Shown piece after piece: positions 39,188 through 47,754 of a DNA stretch of 64,000 nt; the first letter of the stretch is position 1; the number at the start of each line of letters is the position of its first letter. Origin of the DNA: Deltaproteobacteria bacterium (GTDB lineage: Bacteria > JAGRBM01 > JAHCIT01). The stretch lies in contig JAHCIT010000006.1 in assembly GCA_026129095.1 (NCBI GenBank), positions 190,235 through 254,234 on the forward strand, read 5' to 3'. Below the pieces are notes generated by a model. That model had not been told where the DNA came from and did not search any database. It saw only the letters and a program-made list of their open reading frames with translations. The position numbers and the translations under genes were made by a program.

Positions 39188-39547
39188 GGCAGTGTCGGCG
39201 GCGATGGAATCCAGCTTGGGCTCCTTGGAAACGGCTGGCCCTTCCGGGCCTGAGGTCCTGAGCAGTGGCGACTCTAGCCGATTTCCAGCCTGTAGATAGA
39301 GGTGAACAAACCTTCATCCACCCAAGGGGCCAAATTCGTTGACTTGTGCAGAGGCTTGTCGTTTAGTGGAGACGCAGGGGTTGCGGCAACGCGCCCGTAT
39401 CCGGACGACGGATGCAGGCGAGGGCATGACAGCCGCCAAGGTCGTCTTTTCTGGCCGTGTGGCGGCACAGAACTATCTCTCTTGCAGCAAGAAACCAGCA
39501 TCGTCCGTCTCATCACGACACCTTCAGCCGCGGGTGACCTGTCACTC
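39188..39547. other. Divergent intergenic region upstream of tolQ
   Basis: 360 bp between the NnrU-like gene (minus) and tolQ (plus). The plus frame is open from 39302, but that stretch reads as Gly/Arg-rich non-family sequence, so I treat it as leader rather than as a TolQ extension. It contains the promoter candidate at 39339-39367 and no recognised RNA element. Confidence 0.5.
39339..39367 (+). promoter_or_regulatory. Candidate sigma70 promoter of the tol-pal operon
   Basis: TTGACT (39339-39344) and TTTAGT (39362-39367) with a 17-bp spacer match 5/6 and 4/6 of the consensus. It would start transcripts about 175 nt before the tolQ ATG. Confidence 0.4.
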
Positions 39548-40219
39548 ATGGATCTCGTTTCCGGCAGCACCGGTGTCGGCATTTTCGTACTGCTGATGCT
39601 GCTCGGCATCTCGGTCGTCTCCTGGGGAATCATTTTCCTCAAATGGCGCCAGATCCAGAGCGCCCGGCGCGATACCGCCAGTTTCATAGACCTGTTCTGG
39701 AAAGTCCGCGACCTAGACCGCCTGGGGCAGGCAATACAGGCGGGCGAGACCGGCGGTCCGGCGGCCCGTGTATTCAAGGCGGGCTATGGAGAACTTCTGT
39801 CTATGGGCGTCGGCGACGAAACCTCGCCCGCTGCCAAATCTCCGCAATGGTCGCCAAATCTGGAGCGCGCCCTGCAGCGGGCATTGAACGCCGAACAGAC
39901 ACGCCTCGAAAGCCTGCTGATTTTCCTCGCCACCGCCGGCAGCGCGTCACCGTTTATCGGCCTGTTCGGGACTGTCTGGGGGATCATGGCCAGCTTCCAC
40001 GCCATCGGACAGCTCAAGTCCGCGGACCTTGCCGTCGTTGCACCCGGTATCGCCGAGGCACTCATCGCCACCGCCGTGGGCCTGTTCGCTGCCATACCGG
40101 CAGTGATCGCCTACAACTTCCTGGGAACGAAGGTCCGGGTCCTGATGCGTGACCTGAACGGTTTCGGGGCCGATCTTCTCAACGCTATCCAGCGCCATTT
40201 CATCCGGAAGGGAAACTGA
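39548..40219 (+). CDS. tolQ: TolQ/ExbB proton-channel protein
   Basis: 223 residues. Three transmembrane segments: VGIFVLLMLLGISVVSWGII near the start and the conserved pair GLFGTVWGIMASFHAIG and GIAEALIATAVGLFAAIPAVIAYN with the pore threonines. TolQ with TolR converts proton flow into force on TolA to constrict the outer membrane at division. ATG 39548 gives the usual length. The last base of its TGA is the A of the tolR ATG. Confidence 0.93.
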   Translation: MDLVSGSTGVGIFVLLMLLGISVVSWGIIFLKWRQIQSARRDTASFIDLFWKVRDLDRLGQAIQAGETGGPAARVFKAGYGELLSMGVGDETSPAAKSPQWSPNLERALQRALNAEQTRLESLLIFLATAGSASPFIGLFGTVWGIMASFHAIGQLKSADLAVVAPGIAEALIATAVGLFAAIPAVIAYNFLGTKVRVLMRDLNGFGADLLNAIQRHFIRKGN

Positions 40220-40656
40220 TGGCGTTCGGCAGCACAGGCGGCAGTGACCAGGGCCCCATGAGCGATATCAACGTGACACCGCTGGTGGATGTCATGCTCG
40301 TCCTGCTGGTCATCTTCATGGTGACGGTACCGGCCCTGGTGGGTGGCGTCAGGGTAGACCTGCCCAAGACCCGTGAGGCGACACCGGCAGCAGCGAAAGA
40401 CGCAATCATTGTGTCTGTTACCCGCGGCGGCGAAGTATTCCTTGGACGCGAAAGCATCCGGCCCGACGGGCTGGCCGCCCATATCCGGACCCGCATGGGA
40501 AAAAGCCCCGGCCTCGACCCCACCGTTTATCTTCGTGCCGACCAGCGGACCCCATACGGCGAAGTCGTGAAACTGATGGCCATGCTTCGGGCCAACGGCA
40601 TCTCCCGGCTCTCGCTCATCACCGAGCCCGAGCAACTGGAAGGACCACCCCGGTAA
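40219..40656 (+). CDS. tolR: TolR/ExbD protein
   Basis: 145 residues. SDINVTPLVDVMLVLLVIFM contains the single transmembrane helix with the essential proton-carrying aspartate; the periplasmic domain ends YGEVVKLMAMLRANGISRLS. Partner of TolQ. One base separates it from the tolA gene. Confidence 0.95.
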   Translation: MAFGSTGGSDQGPMSDINVTPLVDVMLVLLVIFMVTVPALVGGVRVDLPKTREATPAAAKDAIIVSVTRGGEVFLGRESIRPDGLAAHIRTRMGKSPGLDPTVYLRADQRTPYGEVVKLMAMLRANGISRLSLITEPEQLEGPPR

Positions 40657-40657
40657 G

Positions 40658-41647
40658 ATGGCATCCGCCGCAGCCAGTACATTGGATGACGAGAGAGGCC
40701 TTGCCCGGTTTCTCACCGTCTCGGCCGCCGTTCATGCCGGAGCCATCCTGCTCGCACTGTTCAACCCCTGGAGCGAATACGGCACAGGAGCCCTAGCTAT
40801 TCCAGCCGGTGATACGGTGGAAGTAACCCTGACTGGCGTGCCGCCACTGCCGGCACCAGTACCGCGGGCGAGCGGCCCGGCCAGCGCCCTGCCCGGTCCG
40901 CCTCCACCTGCTCCGCCGCCACCCAAAACAGAAGCCGCCATTGCGCCCAGATCCGAGCCTCCTTCGGTAGACCAGGCTGCTATACCGCTCGAAACAAAAT
41001 CCCGGTCACTTGAGGACCGCAAGCGGCTCGAAAAGGCCGAGCAAAGCCAGAAATCCAAGGCAGCCGCCGTGCCGGCACCCAAGACTCCAGAACTGAAAAC
41101 GGCACCCACCGGCCCGGCAGAAACGCCGGAGAAATCCGCACGGTCAGAGCTGGAAGAGAAGCTCCGGCGGCAACTGGAAGAAGCCCGGCAAGCTATCGCC
41201 AAGGCAAAAGAGTACGGAACCGGTGGGAGCACGAACACCGTGGGCACGACACCGGCAGAACAATCACCCCAGTCACCCGGCCCAGCCGGAACGGGCGCAT
41301 CTGCCGGGGTGCAGTCGGGGCGATCGGGCAGTTCGCTGCTCGCCTCCGCAGACCGGGTGCAGCAGGGCATGTTTGACAGCTACCGGGCACAAATCATCGC
41401 TGCTGTCCGCGACAACTGGGATGTTCCGGCCTCGGTGAAAGGGTTGACCCTTGAGGCTGTCTTCCGGATCGAGCTTTCGCCCGACGGTGATGTGGCTGCC
41501 TCCCGGCTGGTCAAGAGTTCAGGAAACCGCGTATTCGACGACGCCGTTTCACGTGCCGTGGCCCGGGTAACGAACGTCGGCATTCCACCCGCCGGTTTCC
41601 CCAGATCCGTCAACATTGTCTTCGACAACCGCTCACTGGACCAGTAG
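40658..41647 (+). CDS. tolA: TolA/TonB-like energy transducer
   Basis: 329 residues: a transmembrane helix near residue 30 (VSAAVHAGAILLALF), a long Pro/Ala/Lys/Glu linker with coiled-coil stretches (about 65-185), then a C-terminal TonB-type domain (YRAQIIAAVRDNWDVPAS, SPDGDVAASRLVKSSGN, FDDAVSRAV). Position between tolR and tolB identifies it as TolA. Its stop is directly followed by the tolB ATG. Confidence 0.9.
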   Translation: MASAAASTLDDERGLARFLTVSAAVHAGAILLALFNPWSEYGTGALAIPAGDTVEVTLTGVPPLPAPVPRASGPASALPGPPPPAPPPPKTEAAIAPRSEPPSVDQAAIPLETKSRSLEDRKRLEKAEQSQKSKAAAVPAPKTPELKTAPTGPAETPEKSARSELEEKLRRQLEEARQAIAKAKEYGTGGSTNTVGTTPAEQSPQSPGPAGTGASAGVQSGRSGSSLLASADRVQQGMFDSYRAQIIAAVRDNWDVPASVKGLTLEAVFRIELSPDGDVAASRLVKSSGNRVFDDAVSRAVARVTNVGIPPAGFPRSVNIVFDNRSLDQ

Positions 41648-42955
41648 ATGATGCAAAATACCGCAGCCGGACTGCTTTTCCTGCTCCTCCTTTTGTACCC
41701 GCTTGCCTCCTTCGCGCAGGACGAGGAAACGATCCGGGTGTTCCGCCCCGGATTCAGACGAATCGGAATAGCCGTCGTGGATTTCACGACCGAGGACGTA
41801 CCGGCTGAAATGGGCCGCCAGATCACCCAGGTAATCCGGGATGACCTCGAATGGAGCGAGTTTTTCCGGGTACTCCCTGCCGACAAACATCCGAAAGGCA
41901 TGGGAGGGCCGTTGCCCGATGAGCAAAACTTTGCGGCATGGAAGCCCACCGGCGTCACGGCCTATATTCGCGGCATTGTCCGGGCCGATGAAGGCGAACG
42001 GGTGACCGTGGAAGCCCGGCTTTATGACGTCCGGCTGGAACAGTTCCGGACCGGCAAGCGGTATAACGCCCACGCCCGGAATCTCCGGCAGCTCGCCCAC
42101 CGGTTTTCGAATGCCGTCACCGAGGATCTCGCGGGAGTCGAAGGTATCTACACGACCAAGCTGGCCTTTATCTCGGACGAGACTGGATTACGCGAGCTGT
42201 TCCTCATGGATATTGACGGGCACAACCGGGAACAGATCACCCGGAACCGGTCGATTGCCGCCTCCCCGCGGTGGACCCCCGATGGCAAGGCCATCATGCT
42301 GGTATCCTACCGGCGCGGACGGCCTGACCTGTACAGGCTCGACCTGTTTGCACGCGTCCTGGACCTGTTCTGGGACCGGGGGGAACTGAACCAAGGGGGA
42401 ATCTGGTCCCCGGATGGGAAGCGGGCCCTCGTGTCCCAGTCGTCTGGGTCAAATTCGCAGATTTACCTGATCGAGGATGACGGAAACCGGGTCCGGCAAC
42501 TCACCACCGGGGCCGGACTCAACCTTTCCCCTACCTGGTCCCCGGACGGTGAGCGGATTGCGTTTGTTTCCGATCGGGCGGGTTCCCCGCAGATATATCT
42601 CATGGACTCGAATGGAAATGGCGTTCGGCGGCTCACAACCTATGGGAATTACAATACTTCTCCCGCCTGGAGCCCCCGGGGCGACCGGATCGCCTTCGTC
42701 CGGCGGGAATCCCGCGGGTTCAACGTCTATGTGGTGGGGACCGACGGACGGGACGAGGTGCTGATCTCCAAGGAAGGCGGTGCCAACGAAGACCCTACCT
42801 GGTCACCCCGCGGGGATTTTCTTGTCTACGCGTCGAAGCGAGCGAAGAATTACGACCTGATCCTCAGTGATGCCTTCGGGGAAAAACGCCGGATGCTGAC
42901 GAGAACCCCCGCTAACGAAATCCAGCCCGCCTGGTCCCCCCGGGATGTCCCGTGA
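41648..42955 (+). CDS. tolB: Tol-Pal system protein TolB
   Basis: 435 residues with signal peptide (LASFA-QDEE). The N-terminal alpha/beta domain (about 25-145) is followed by a six-bladed propeller with repeated WSPDG/WSPRG motifs (IAASPRWTPDGKAIML, SPTWSPDGERIAFVSD, SPAWSPRGDRIAFV, DPTWSPRGDFLVY). TolB binds Pal and releases it from peptidoglycan in a TolA-dependent manner. Confidence 0.97.
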   Translation: MMQNTAAGLLFLLLLLYPLASFAQDEETIRVFRPGFRRIGIAVVDFTTEDVPAEMGRQITQVIRDDLEWSEFFRVLPADKHPKGMGGPLPDEQNFAAWKPTGVTAYIRGIVRADEGERVTVEARLYDVRLEQFRTGKRYNAHARNLRQLAHRFSNAVTEDLAGVEGIYTTKLAFISDETGLRELFLMDIDGHNREQITRNRSIAASPRWTPDGKAIMLVSYRRGRPDLYRLDLFARVLDLFWDRGELNQGGIWSPDGKRALVSQSSGSNSQIYLIEDDGNRVRQLTTGAGLNLSPTWSPDGERIAFVSDRAGSPQIYLMDSNGNGVRRLTTYGNYNTSPAWSPRGDRIAFVRRESRGFNVYVVGTDGRDEVLISKEGGANEDPTWSPRGDFLVYASKRAKNYDLILSDAFGEKRRMLTRTPANEIQPAWSPRDVP

Positions 42956-43095
42956 CCCCGCAAATGGCCCCTGCTGGCTGTCAAAACCATTAAAACGGCG
43001 AAATGTGCTTCAGTTCACACATTAACTGTGGTACACGCGATATGCAGTCAGCACACATGTCTACAGTGCTGCGCTGAAGGAGCTTTCGAACAGTG

Positions 43096-43695
43096 ATGAA
43101 GCGTTTCCAACTCGCCCTCGCACTCAGCACCCTCATGTTCGCCGCCGGATGCAAGAAGGATCCGCCACCAGACGAAAGCCAGAAGGCTGGCGCCCAGGCA
43201 CCCACCAAGGCCGGGCAACCGGGCAAGGCTGGCGCCGATGGCGTACAGGAAAGTGATCTCCCCGCTGGCAGCAGGAAGGGAACACTGGACGACAAGGGCC
43301 AGGTCCAGGAAGCCGCTGCCAAGGACGGCATGGACGGAGCGGGAAGCATCTCGGCTGCCGATGCCGATGCGGTCCAGGACATTTTCTTCGATTACGACCG
43401 GAGCGACCTGCGCCCCGAGGCCCGTGAGACCCTGAAAGTGGTCGCCGATCTCCTGAAGAAGCACAAGAACGCCAAGCTGACGATCGAAGGACACTGCGAT
43501 GCCCGCGGTACCGAGGAATATAACCAGGCTCTTGGCCAGAGACGTGCCGATTCGGCCCGTGCCTATCTGGCGAATCTGGGAATCACCCGGAGCCGCATCT
43601 CTACGGTTTCCTTCGGCGAGTCACAGGCAAACCAGAATGCCGAGACCGAAAGCCAGTGGCAGCAGGACCGCCGCGCAAAGTTCGTCTTCAAATGA
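43096..43695 (+). CDS. pal: Peptidoglycan-associated lipoprotein Pal
   Basis: 199 residues. Lipobox FAAGC near residue 19, a disordered Ala/Gly/Lys linker, then an OmpA-like domain with the diaminopimelate-binding motif (TIEGHCDARGTEEYNQALG, QRRADSARAYL). Anchors the outer membrane to the wall. ATG 43096 (GTG 43093 adjacent) with AGGAG at 43078-43082. The 137-bp gap from tolB may contain an extra promoter, though I see no convincing hexamers. Confidence 0.95.
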   Translation: MKRFQLALALSTLMFAAGCKKDPPPDESQKAGAQAPTKAGQPGKAGADGVQESDLPAGSRKGTLDDKGQVQEAAAKDGMDGAGSISAADADAVQDIFFDYDRSDLRPEARETLKVVADLLKKHKNAKLTIEGHCDARGTEEYNQALGQRRADSARAYLANLGITRSRISTVSFGESQANQNAETESQWQQDRRAKFVFK

Positions 43696-43733
43696 GCGCG
43701 TTTCAGAGCGCCTGAGCGGCGCACCTGAAATCA

Positions 43734-43772
43734 GGGGCGTGAACCGGCAAGGGTTCGCGCCCCTTGTGTTTT
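43734..43772 (+). terminator. Intrinsic terminator of the tol-pal operon
   Basis: Stem GGGGCGTGAACC (43734-43745) pairs with GGTTCGCGCCCC (43752-43763) over 12 bp with one G-T wobble, loop GGCAAG, followed by TTGTGTTTT. It lies 38 bp after the pal stop and only 5 bp before the next ATG. Confidence 0.8.
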
Positions 43773-43777
43773 CGGCT

Positions 43778-44419
43778 ATGCTCATCGCGCCGATGGAAAC
43801 CATAACTGGCGAGGCCGCGACCTACGAGTCGATATTCCGCCACCCGAAGGTGCGTCTTGCACTTGCCGTGAGAGCATCGCTGCTGCCGGTGACAGCCGCA
43901 TCGCTCCCCGCTGGACTCCTGGTCGCCGCGATCTTCACGGTCGTAACCCGAAACCCCGAACACCTGCTGATGAAAGGGGTCACGGCTGCCTTCCTGTGCT
44001 GGGCAGCGGGCCTTCTGCTGTTTGCCCGCCAGAATCTCATGCGACTCAAACGTCTGGGCGAAGTAACCTACCGGTTCGACAGCGAGCGGTTCCGTCCGGA
44101 ACCCGGAAAGCCGGATTCCCCTGCCGGCTCACTGAATGAAATGGCCGAAGCCCTCAACCAGAACCGGCTTGACCCCATCCAGTTACCCGCCGACGGTTAC
44201 GTGCCTCATGAATACCGGACACGCGTCAACCGTATTCCCGCCTCGCGGCTGCTCATTGGCGGCCTCAGCCCTGTCCGCGATCTCTATATGGCGGGAGAAC
44301 TCGCTGCCGACGGCACACCGGTGTGGGATCTGCGGACCAAGCTGGTGAAGGAAATCGAGGACCGCGCATGGAAACTGGGCTCCCTCACCGACCCCGGCTG
44401 GCATACGAGACCGGGGTGA
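43778..44419 (+). CDS. Two-helix membrane protein, unknown function
   Basis: 213 residues. Two adjacent transmembrane helices (SLLPVTAASLPAGLLVAAIF and GVTAAFLCWAAGLLLFA) form a hairpin; the soluble C-terminal two thirds carry landmarks YRFDSERFRPEPG and DLYMAGELAADGTPVWDLR. No family recognised. ATG 43778 or 43793; the frame is open further upstream but there it overlaps pal. It begins just after the tol-pal terminator, so it depends on readthrough or on a promoter hidden in that hairpin region. Followed by the transporter gene after 13 bp. Confidence 0.6.
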   Translation: MLIAPMETITGEAATYESIFRHPKVRLALAVRASLLPVTAASLPAGLLVAAIFTVVTRNPEHLLMKGVTAAFLCWAAGLLLFARQNLMRLKRLGEVTYRFDSERFRPEPGKPDSPAGSLNEMAEALNQNRLDPIQLPADGYVPHEYRTRVNRIPASRLLIGGLSPVRDLYMAGELAADGTPVWDLRTKLVKEIEDRAWKLGSLTDPGWHTRPG

Positions 44420-44432
44420 CGAGAGGATAACC

Positions 44433-45194
44433 ATGCCGCCGCAGCCCCCTCAGTCCACATCCGACGATCCGGAGATACTGGAAGCCACCGGTTCTCTGCC
44501 GGCACCGAACCCGGACGTGCCGGGATTTCTCACCGCTGACCAGAAGCTCTACTGGGTGCTGGGGGCGGTATTCGTTTCCAGTTTGCTGGTGGGCGACATG
44601 ATCGGGGGGAAGTTTTTCTCGATTGCCGGGACGCGCCTGTCGGTGGGAATCATTCCCTTCCCTGTCACCTACGTGCTGACCGACGTCATCAACGAGTTTT
44701 ATGGCCGCCGGGGAGCCCGGTTCATCACCTTCGTGGCGGCGGCAATGGCCGTTTACGCCTACCTCATCCTCCAGATCGCCATCGCGCTGCCGGTAGCCGA
44801 TGGGTCTCCGATCCCGCAGGAGGCGTTCCAGACGGTATTCGGTTTCGGCCTCCGGCTGTTTGCGGCATCAATACTGGCCTTTCTGATTTCGCAACTGGTG
44901 GATATCGCTGCATTCGGCATGTTCAAAAGGCTCACACGCTCGCGGCACATCTGGCTGCGGGCGACGGGTTCCACGGCCATCTCGCAACTCGTGGACACGT
45001 TCGTCATCAACTTCGTGCTGCTGACGGGAACCATGACGACATTGGAAATCTGGCGCATCGTGCTGGACAGTTATCTTTACAAACTGATCGCTGCAGTTGT
45101 GCTGACGCCAGTAATCTATGCCCTGCATGGACTGGTCATCCATGTTTTCCGGATCCATCCCGAAGGAACTGTCCGCAGGGGAGAAGGTATCTAG
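44433..45194 (+). CDS. Queuosine precursor transporter (YhhQ family)
   Basis: 253 residues, about six transmembrane helices. Family blocks: SSLLVGDMIGGKFFSI, FPVTYVLTDVINEFYGRRGAR and AISQLVDTFVINFVLL. YhhQ proteins import 7-cyano/7-aminomethyl-7-deazaguanine for tRNA queuosine. An unusual 40-residue Pro/Asp-rich N-terminal extension precedes the first helix. Its stop overlaps the 3' end of the convergent ftsB gene. Confidence 0.9.
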   Translation: MPPQPPQSTSDDPEILEATGSLPAPNPDVPGFLTADQKLYWVLGAVFVSSLLVGDMIGGKFFSIAGTRLSVGIIPFPVTYVLTDVINEFYGRRGARFITFVAAAMAVYAYLILQIAIALPVADGSPIPQEAFQTVFGFGLRLFAASILAFLISQLVDIAAFGMFKRLTRSRHIWLRATGSTAISQLVDTFVINFVLLTGTMTTLEIWRIVLDSYLYKLIAAVVLTPVIYALHGLVIHVFRIHPEGTVRRGEGI

Positions 45195-45466
45195 GGGTTC
45201 TGCGGGAAGTAGTAGACGATCTCGCCCGGACGCACCATGCCGAGGTCATCACGCGCAATGCTCTCGATGTAGGCGTGATCCTTTTTCAGCCGCTCGCGTT
45301 CGGTTTCCAGACCTGCAATGCGGCCCCGCATTTCCTCGACGCGCTCGGCGGCACGGTCCAGTTCCCGCCGCTCATAAAACAGTTCCGATCCGGTCCTGGC
45401 CAGATTCCAAAGCAACGCGACAGAACCAACGGCCCCAATCGAGACAATGAACCAGCGTCGCCACAT
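45191..45466 (-). CDS. ftsB: Septum formation initiator FtsB/DivIC-like
   Basis: 91 residues: short cytoplasmic end, transmembrane helix (WFIVSIGAVGSVALLWNL), coiled coil (ELDRAAERVEEMRGRIAGLE) and the conserved tail YIESIARDDLGMVRPGEIVYYF. FtsB joins FtsL and FtsQ in the divisome. Overlaps the end of the transporter gene by 4 bp on the opposite strand. Confidence 0.9.
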   Translation of the reverse strand: MWRRWFIVSIGAVGSVALLWNLARTGSELFYERRELDRAAERVEEMRGRIAGLETERERLKKDHAYIESIARDDLGMVRPGEIVYYFPQNP

Positions 45467-45585
45467 AAACTGCGCCTAAAATACCGCTGTCGCCAGAGTC
45501 CGTCAAGACATTGATATGATTGAAGATATCCTGACTTCTACAACCGCTTCAGGAAGAGCGGAGATGGCAGAGCCTTGTCACAAGG

Positions 45586-45613
45586 AAAACGGGCGGCCTT
45601 TTGAGGCCGCCCG
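45586..45613 (-). terminator. Intrinsic terminator after the diiron gene
   Basis: A perfect 10-bp stem (45590-45599 with 45604-45613, CGGGCGGCCT/AGGCCGCCCG) with a TTTG loop; read on the minus strand it is followed by TTTT. It lies 22 bp downstream of the diiron gene stop and isolates that gene from ftsB. Confidence 0.8.
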
Positions 45614-45634
45614 CTGCGAACCATCTGCCGGAAA

Positions 45635-46600
45635 CTAGGCCGTTGCCCAGTTGCGGATATTGGCTTCGGTTCCATCAGCGCTGGTCCACTGGGCCTCCTT
45701 GAGACCCTTCATGTTTTCCGTGGATGCCGCGCGGACAAACGAGAAGTCGATGCCTGTAGTGAGGTGGATCGCCTTTTCGAGTACCGTGCCAATGGCCGAT
45801 CCGACAGGACTTTCGAAAAACTCCACGGTCTCCTTGAAGTTCTTTACCGTGGGATTGTTCTTTACTTCCTCCCGGTCGTTGAACCTCCGGAGCCGCTTCA
45901 TCACTTCCTTCATTTGGTGATTGCCCGGATCAACGATCTGCATCGGCCGGAAAAACACGTCATTGAAGAACCCGGGGCCCCAGGCGAGCATTCCCCAGAA
46001 CTCCGGCTTAAGCCAGCCAGGAGTCTTGTCATCGCTTGCCCGCTTGCCGCGGTTCCTGGAGAAATACTCGGTCATGTAGAAGTCCATGGCGATATGGCGT
46101 GATTCGTCCTGGTTGATCCGTTCCACGACCTCGCGAGAGAGCGGATCATCCACATATTCATTAAGGCCACGGAGCAGCGCGATGTCGAGAATAAGCTCCC
46201 CGCCCAGGATGAACGACGTGGCAAAAGCCGGGTTGATCGTCTTTACCGCCTTCACGAATGACGGGATGAACTGGAGCATCCAGAGATTCGGTGTGTAGAA
46301 CTTGTAGTTGTGGACATTGAAATAGTCGGCAAGCTTGGCAGCCGCGATGCTGTGACGGACCTCGTCGGCGTGACACAGTTCGAATATCCGCTTGAGGCGC
46401 GGATCTTCAACCCGCTGCGACAGAGCGAGGAACAGGGCCCCCGCAAGACGCTCGATATAGGACATGTCGGTGTAGTACTGGCAAACCTGGAGCTCCTTCT
46501 CTTTCGAGAGAGGGATGGGCTTTTGCGCCCAGTCAAAACTGTTCACATTCCACTGGCCGCGTTCGCACTTCTCCACCATCTTGTCCAGATCCATCGCCAT
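45635..46600 (-). CDS. AurF-like diiron (ferritin-like) oxygenase
   Basis: 321 residues, all-helical. Metal-binding motifs are CHADEVRHS (about 72-80), GGELILDIALLRGLNEY and INQDESRHIAMDFY, the E-x2-H pattern of ferritin-like diiron proteins such as p-aminobenzoate N-oxygenase AurF. Substrate unknown. ATG 46600 lies 9 nt after GAGGAG. Single-gene unit: a palindromic operator upstream (46715) and a strong terminator downstream. The operator resembles that of the TetR gene at 12488. Confidence 0.75.
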   Translation of the reverse strand: MAMDLDKMVEKCERGQWNVNSFDWAQKPIPLSKEKELQVCQYYTDMSYIERLAGALFLALSQRVEDPRLKRIFELCHADEVRHSIAAAKLADYFNVHNYKFYTPNLWMLQFIPSFVKAVKTINPAFATSFILGGELILDIALLRGLNEYVDDPLSREVVERINQDESRHIAMDFYMTEYFSRNRGKRASDDKTPGWLKPEFWGMLAWGPGFFNDVFFRPMQIVDPGNHQMKEVMKRLRRFNDREEVKNNPTVKNFKETVEFFESPVGSAIGTVLEKAIHLTTGIDFSFVRAASTENMKGLKEAQWTSADGTEANIRNWATA

Positions 46601-46942
46601 CGCATTTCTCTCCTCAACGGGGGGCCTCGTCAGTGACGCACCCGTCATGTTTGTATTGTATCAGTTCGCCAGTTCCGATGCGCTTTGTCAGTACTCGGAG
46701 TTTCTATACAACCTGACCAATTGGTCGGTTAGCTGTATATAACTGGCCAAGCGATCAGCGCGCAAGGAAATAAATAGGGCAACATGGGGCTATTCTATCA
46801 ACCTATTGTAATTACTATTAAATTATATGATGCTATGCATCAAACAGCGTCCATCCAGGTATGGGCACCTGGGATTTCCCAAACGGCAGCCCCCGTTCAG
46901 AGAACTTTGCCGAGAAGCGTCATATAGGGGCATCCAAACCCC
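46601..46942. other. Intergenic region upstream of the diiron gene
   Basis: 342 bp, AT-rich in its middle (46790-46840). It holds the control region of the minus-strand diiron gene, including the palindrome at 46715-46726, a short hairpin CCAGGT-ATGGGC-ACCTGG (46855-46872), and an ATAGGGG/CCCCTAT stem (46924-46946) overlapping the end of the enoyl-CoA hydratase gene that may end that transcript weakly. No gene seen. Confidence 0.5.
46715..46726. promoter_or_regulatory. TetR-type operator upstream of the diiron gene
   Basis: GACCAATTGGTC is a perfect 12-bp palindrome inside a larger near-symmetric element: TATACA at 46705-46710 and TGTATA at 46734-46739 flank it. With outer bases it reads TGACC-AATT-GGTCG, the same half-sites and 4-bp spacing as the operator at 12446-12465. 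It lies 115 bp before the diiron gene start. Confidence 0.6.
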
Positions 46943-47734
46943 CTATTCTACATCCTTGAACTTCGCTGGCCGTTTCTGCATCCGGGCCATGAGGGCTTCC
47001 ATCTGGTTGGGACTGCCGATCAGTTTCATCTGAAGCTCGGCCTCGCGGCGGAGCACCTCGTCTACCGGGGCGCGCCAGTTGAACCTGAGCAGTTCCTTGC
47101 CTGCCCGGACTGCATGAGGATTGCGACCGGCAATTTCCCTGGCCAAGGCGAGTGCCTCCGTGAGCGGATCCTCGGCTGTCCGGGTCACGAGCCCGATCTG
47201 GGCAGCTTCGGCCCCGGAAACGATCTTGCCGGTCAGCGCCAGTTCCACTGCAACGTCATACCGCACCAGATCCCGCAACGTCGCGCTGCCGCTCATGTCG
47301 GGGATGAGTCCCAACTGGACCTCCATCACCGAGAGCCGGGCGTCCGGCCGGGCGAGGCGCACATCGGCCCCAAGCGCAACCTGAAGACCTCCGCCAAAGC
47401 AGGCGCCGTGAACAGCGGCGATTACCGGCATGGGCAGTTCACGCCATATCCATCCCGGCTTCTGGAACTGGTTCGCCGGTCCGTCCTTGGCCGCCATGGC
47501 CTCCTTAAGTGATGCCGGGTTGAACGCCGCGCCACCGACATCGAGGCCTGAGCAGAAGCTGGGGCCGTTGCCTGACATTACAACGGCCCGGACGGTCTTG
47601 TTGTCCCTCAGTGACTCCCCTGCCCGGTTGATCGCCTCAAACATCGCGGTGGAAAGCGCATTGTGCTTCTCCGGACGGTTGAGACGGACCTGCGCTACGC
47701 CACCGTCTATTTCGATCAGCACCAGTTCGGACAT
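46943..47734 (-). CDS. Enoyl-CoA hydratase/isomerase family protein
   Basis: 263 residues of crotonase fold. RLNRPEKHNALSTAMFEAIN opens it; the oxyanion loops are FCSGLDVGG and GACFGGGLQVALGADVRLA; EVQLGLIPDMSGSATLRDLV carries the active-site region, with the usual second glutamate replaced by aspartate (P-D-M). ATG 47734 is preceded by GGAGGA; the longer frame overlaps the oxidase gene. Likely acts in fatty-acyl or related CoA-thioester breakdown with the acyl-CoA dehydrogenase and MaoC genes nearby. Confidence 0.88.
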   Translation of the reverse strand: MSELVLIEIDGGVAQVRLNRPEKHNALSTAMFEAINRAGESLRDNKTVRAVVMSGNGPSFCSGLDVGGAAFNPASLKEAMAAKDGPANQFQKPGWIWRELPMPVIAAVHGACFGGGLQVALGADVRLARPDARLSVMEVQLGLIPDMSGSATLRDLVRYDVAVELALTGKIVSGAEAAQIGLVTRTAEDPLTEALALAREIAGRNPHAVRAGKELLRFNWRAPVDEVLRREAELQMKLIGSPNQMEALMARMQKRPAKFKDVE

Positions 47735-47754
47735 GAGTTCTGCTTCCTCCGGTT

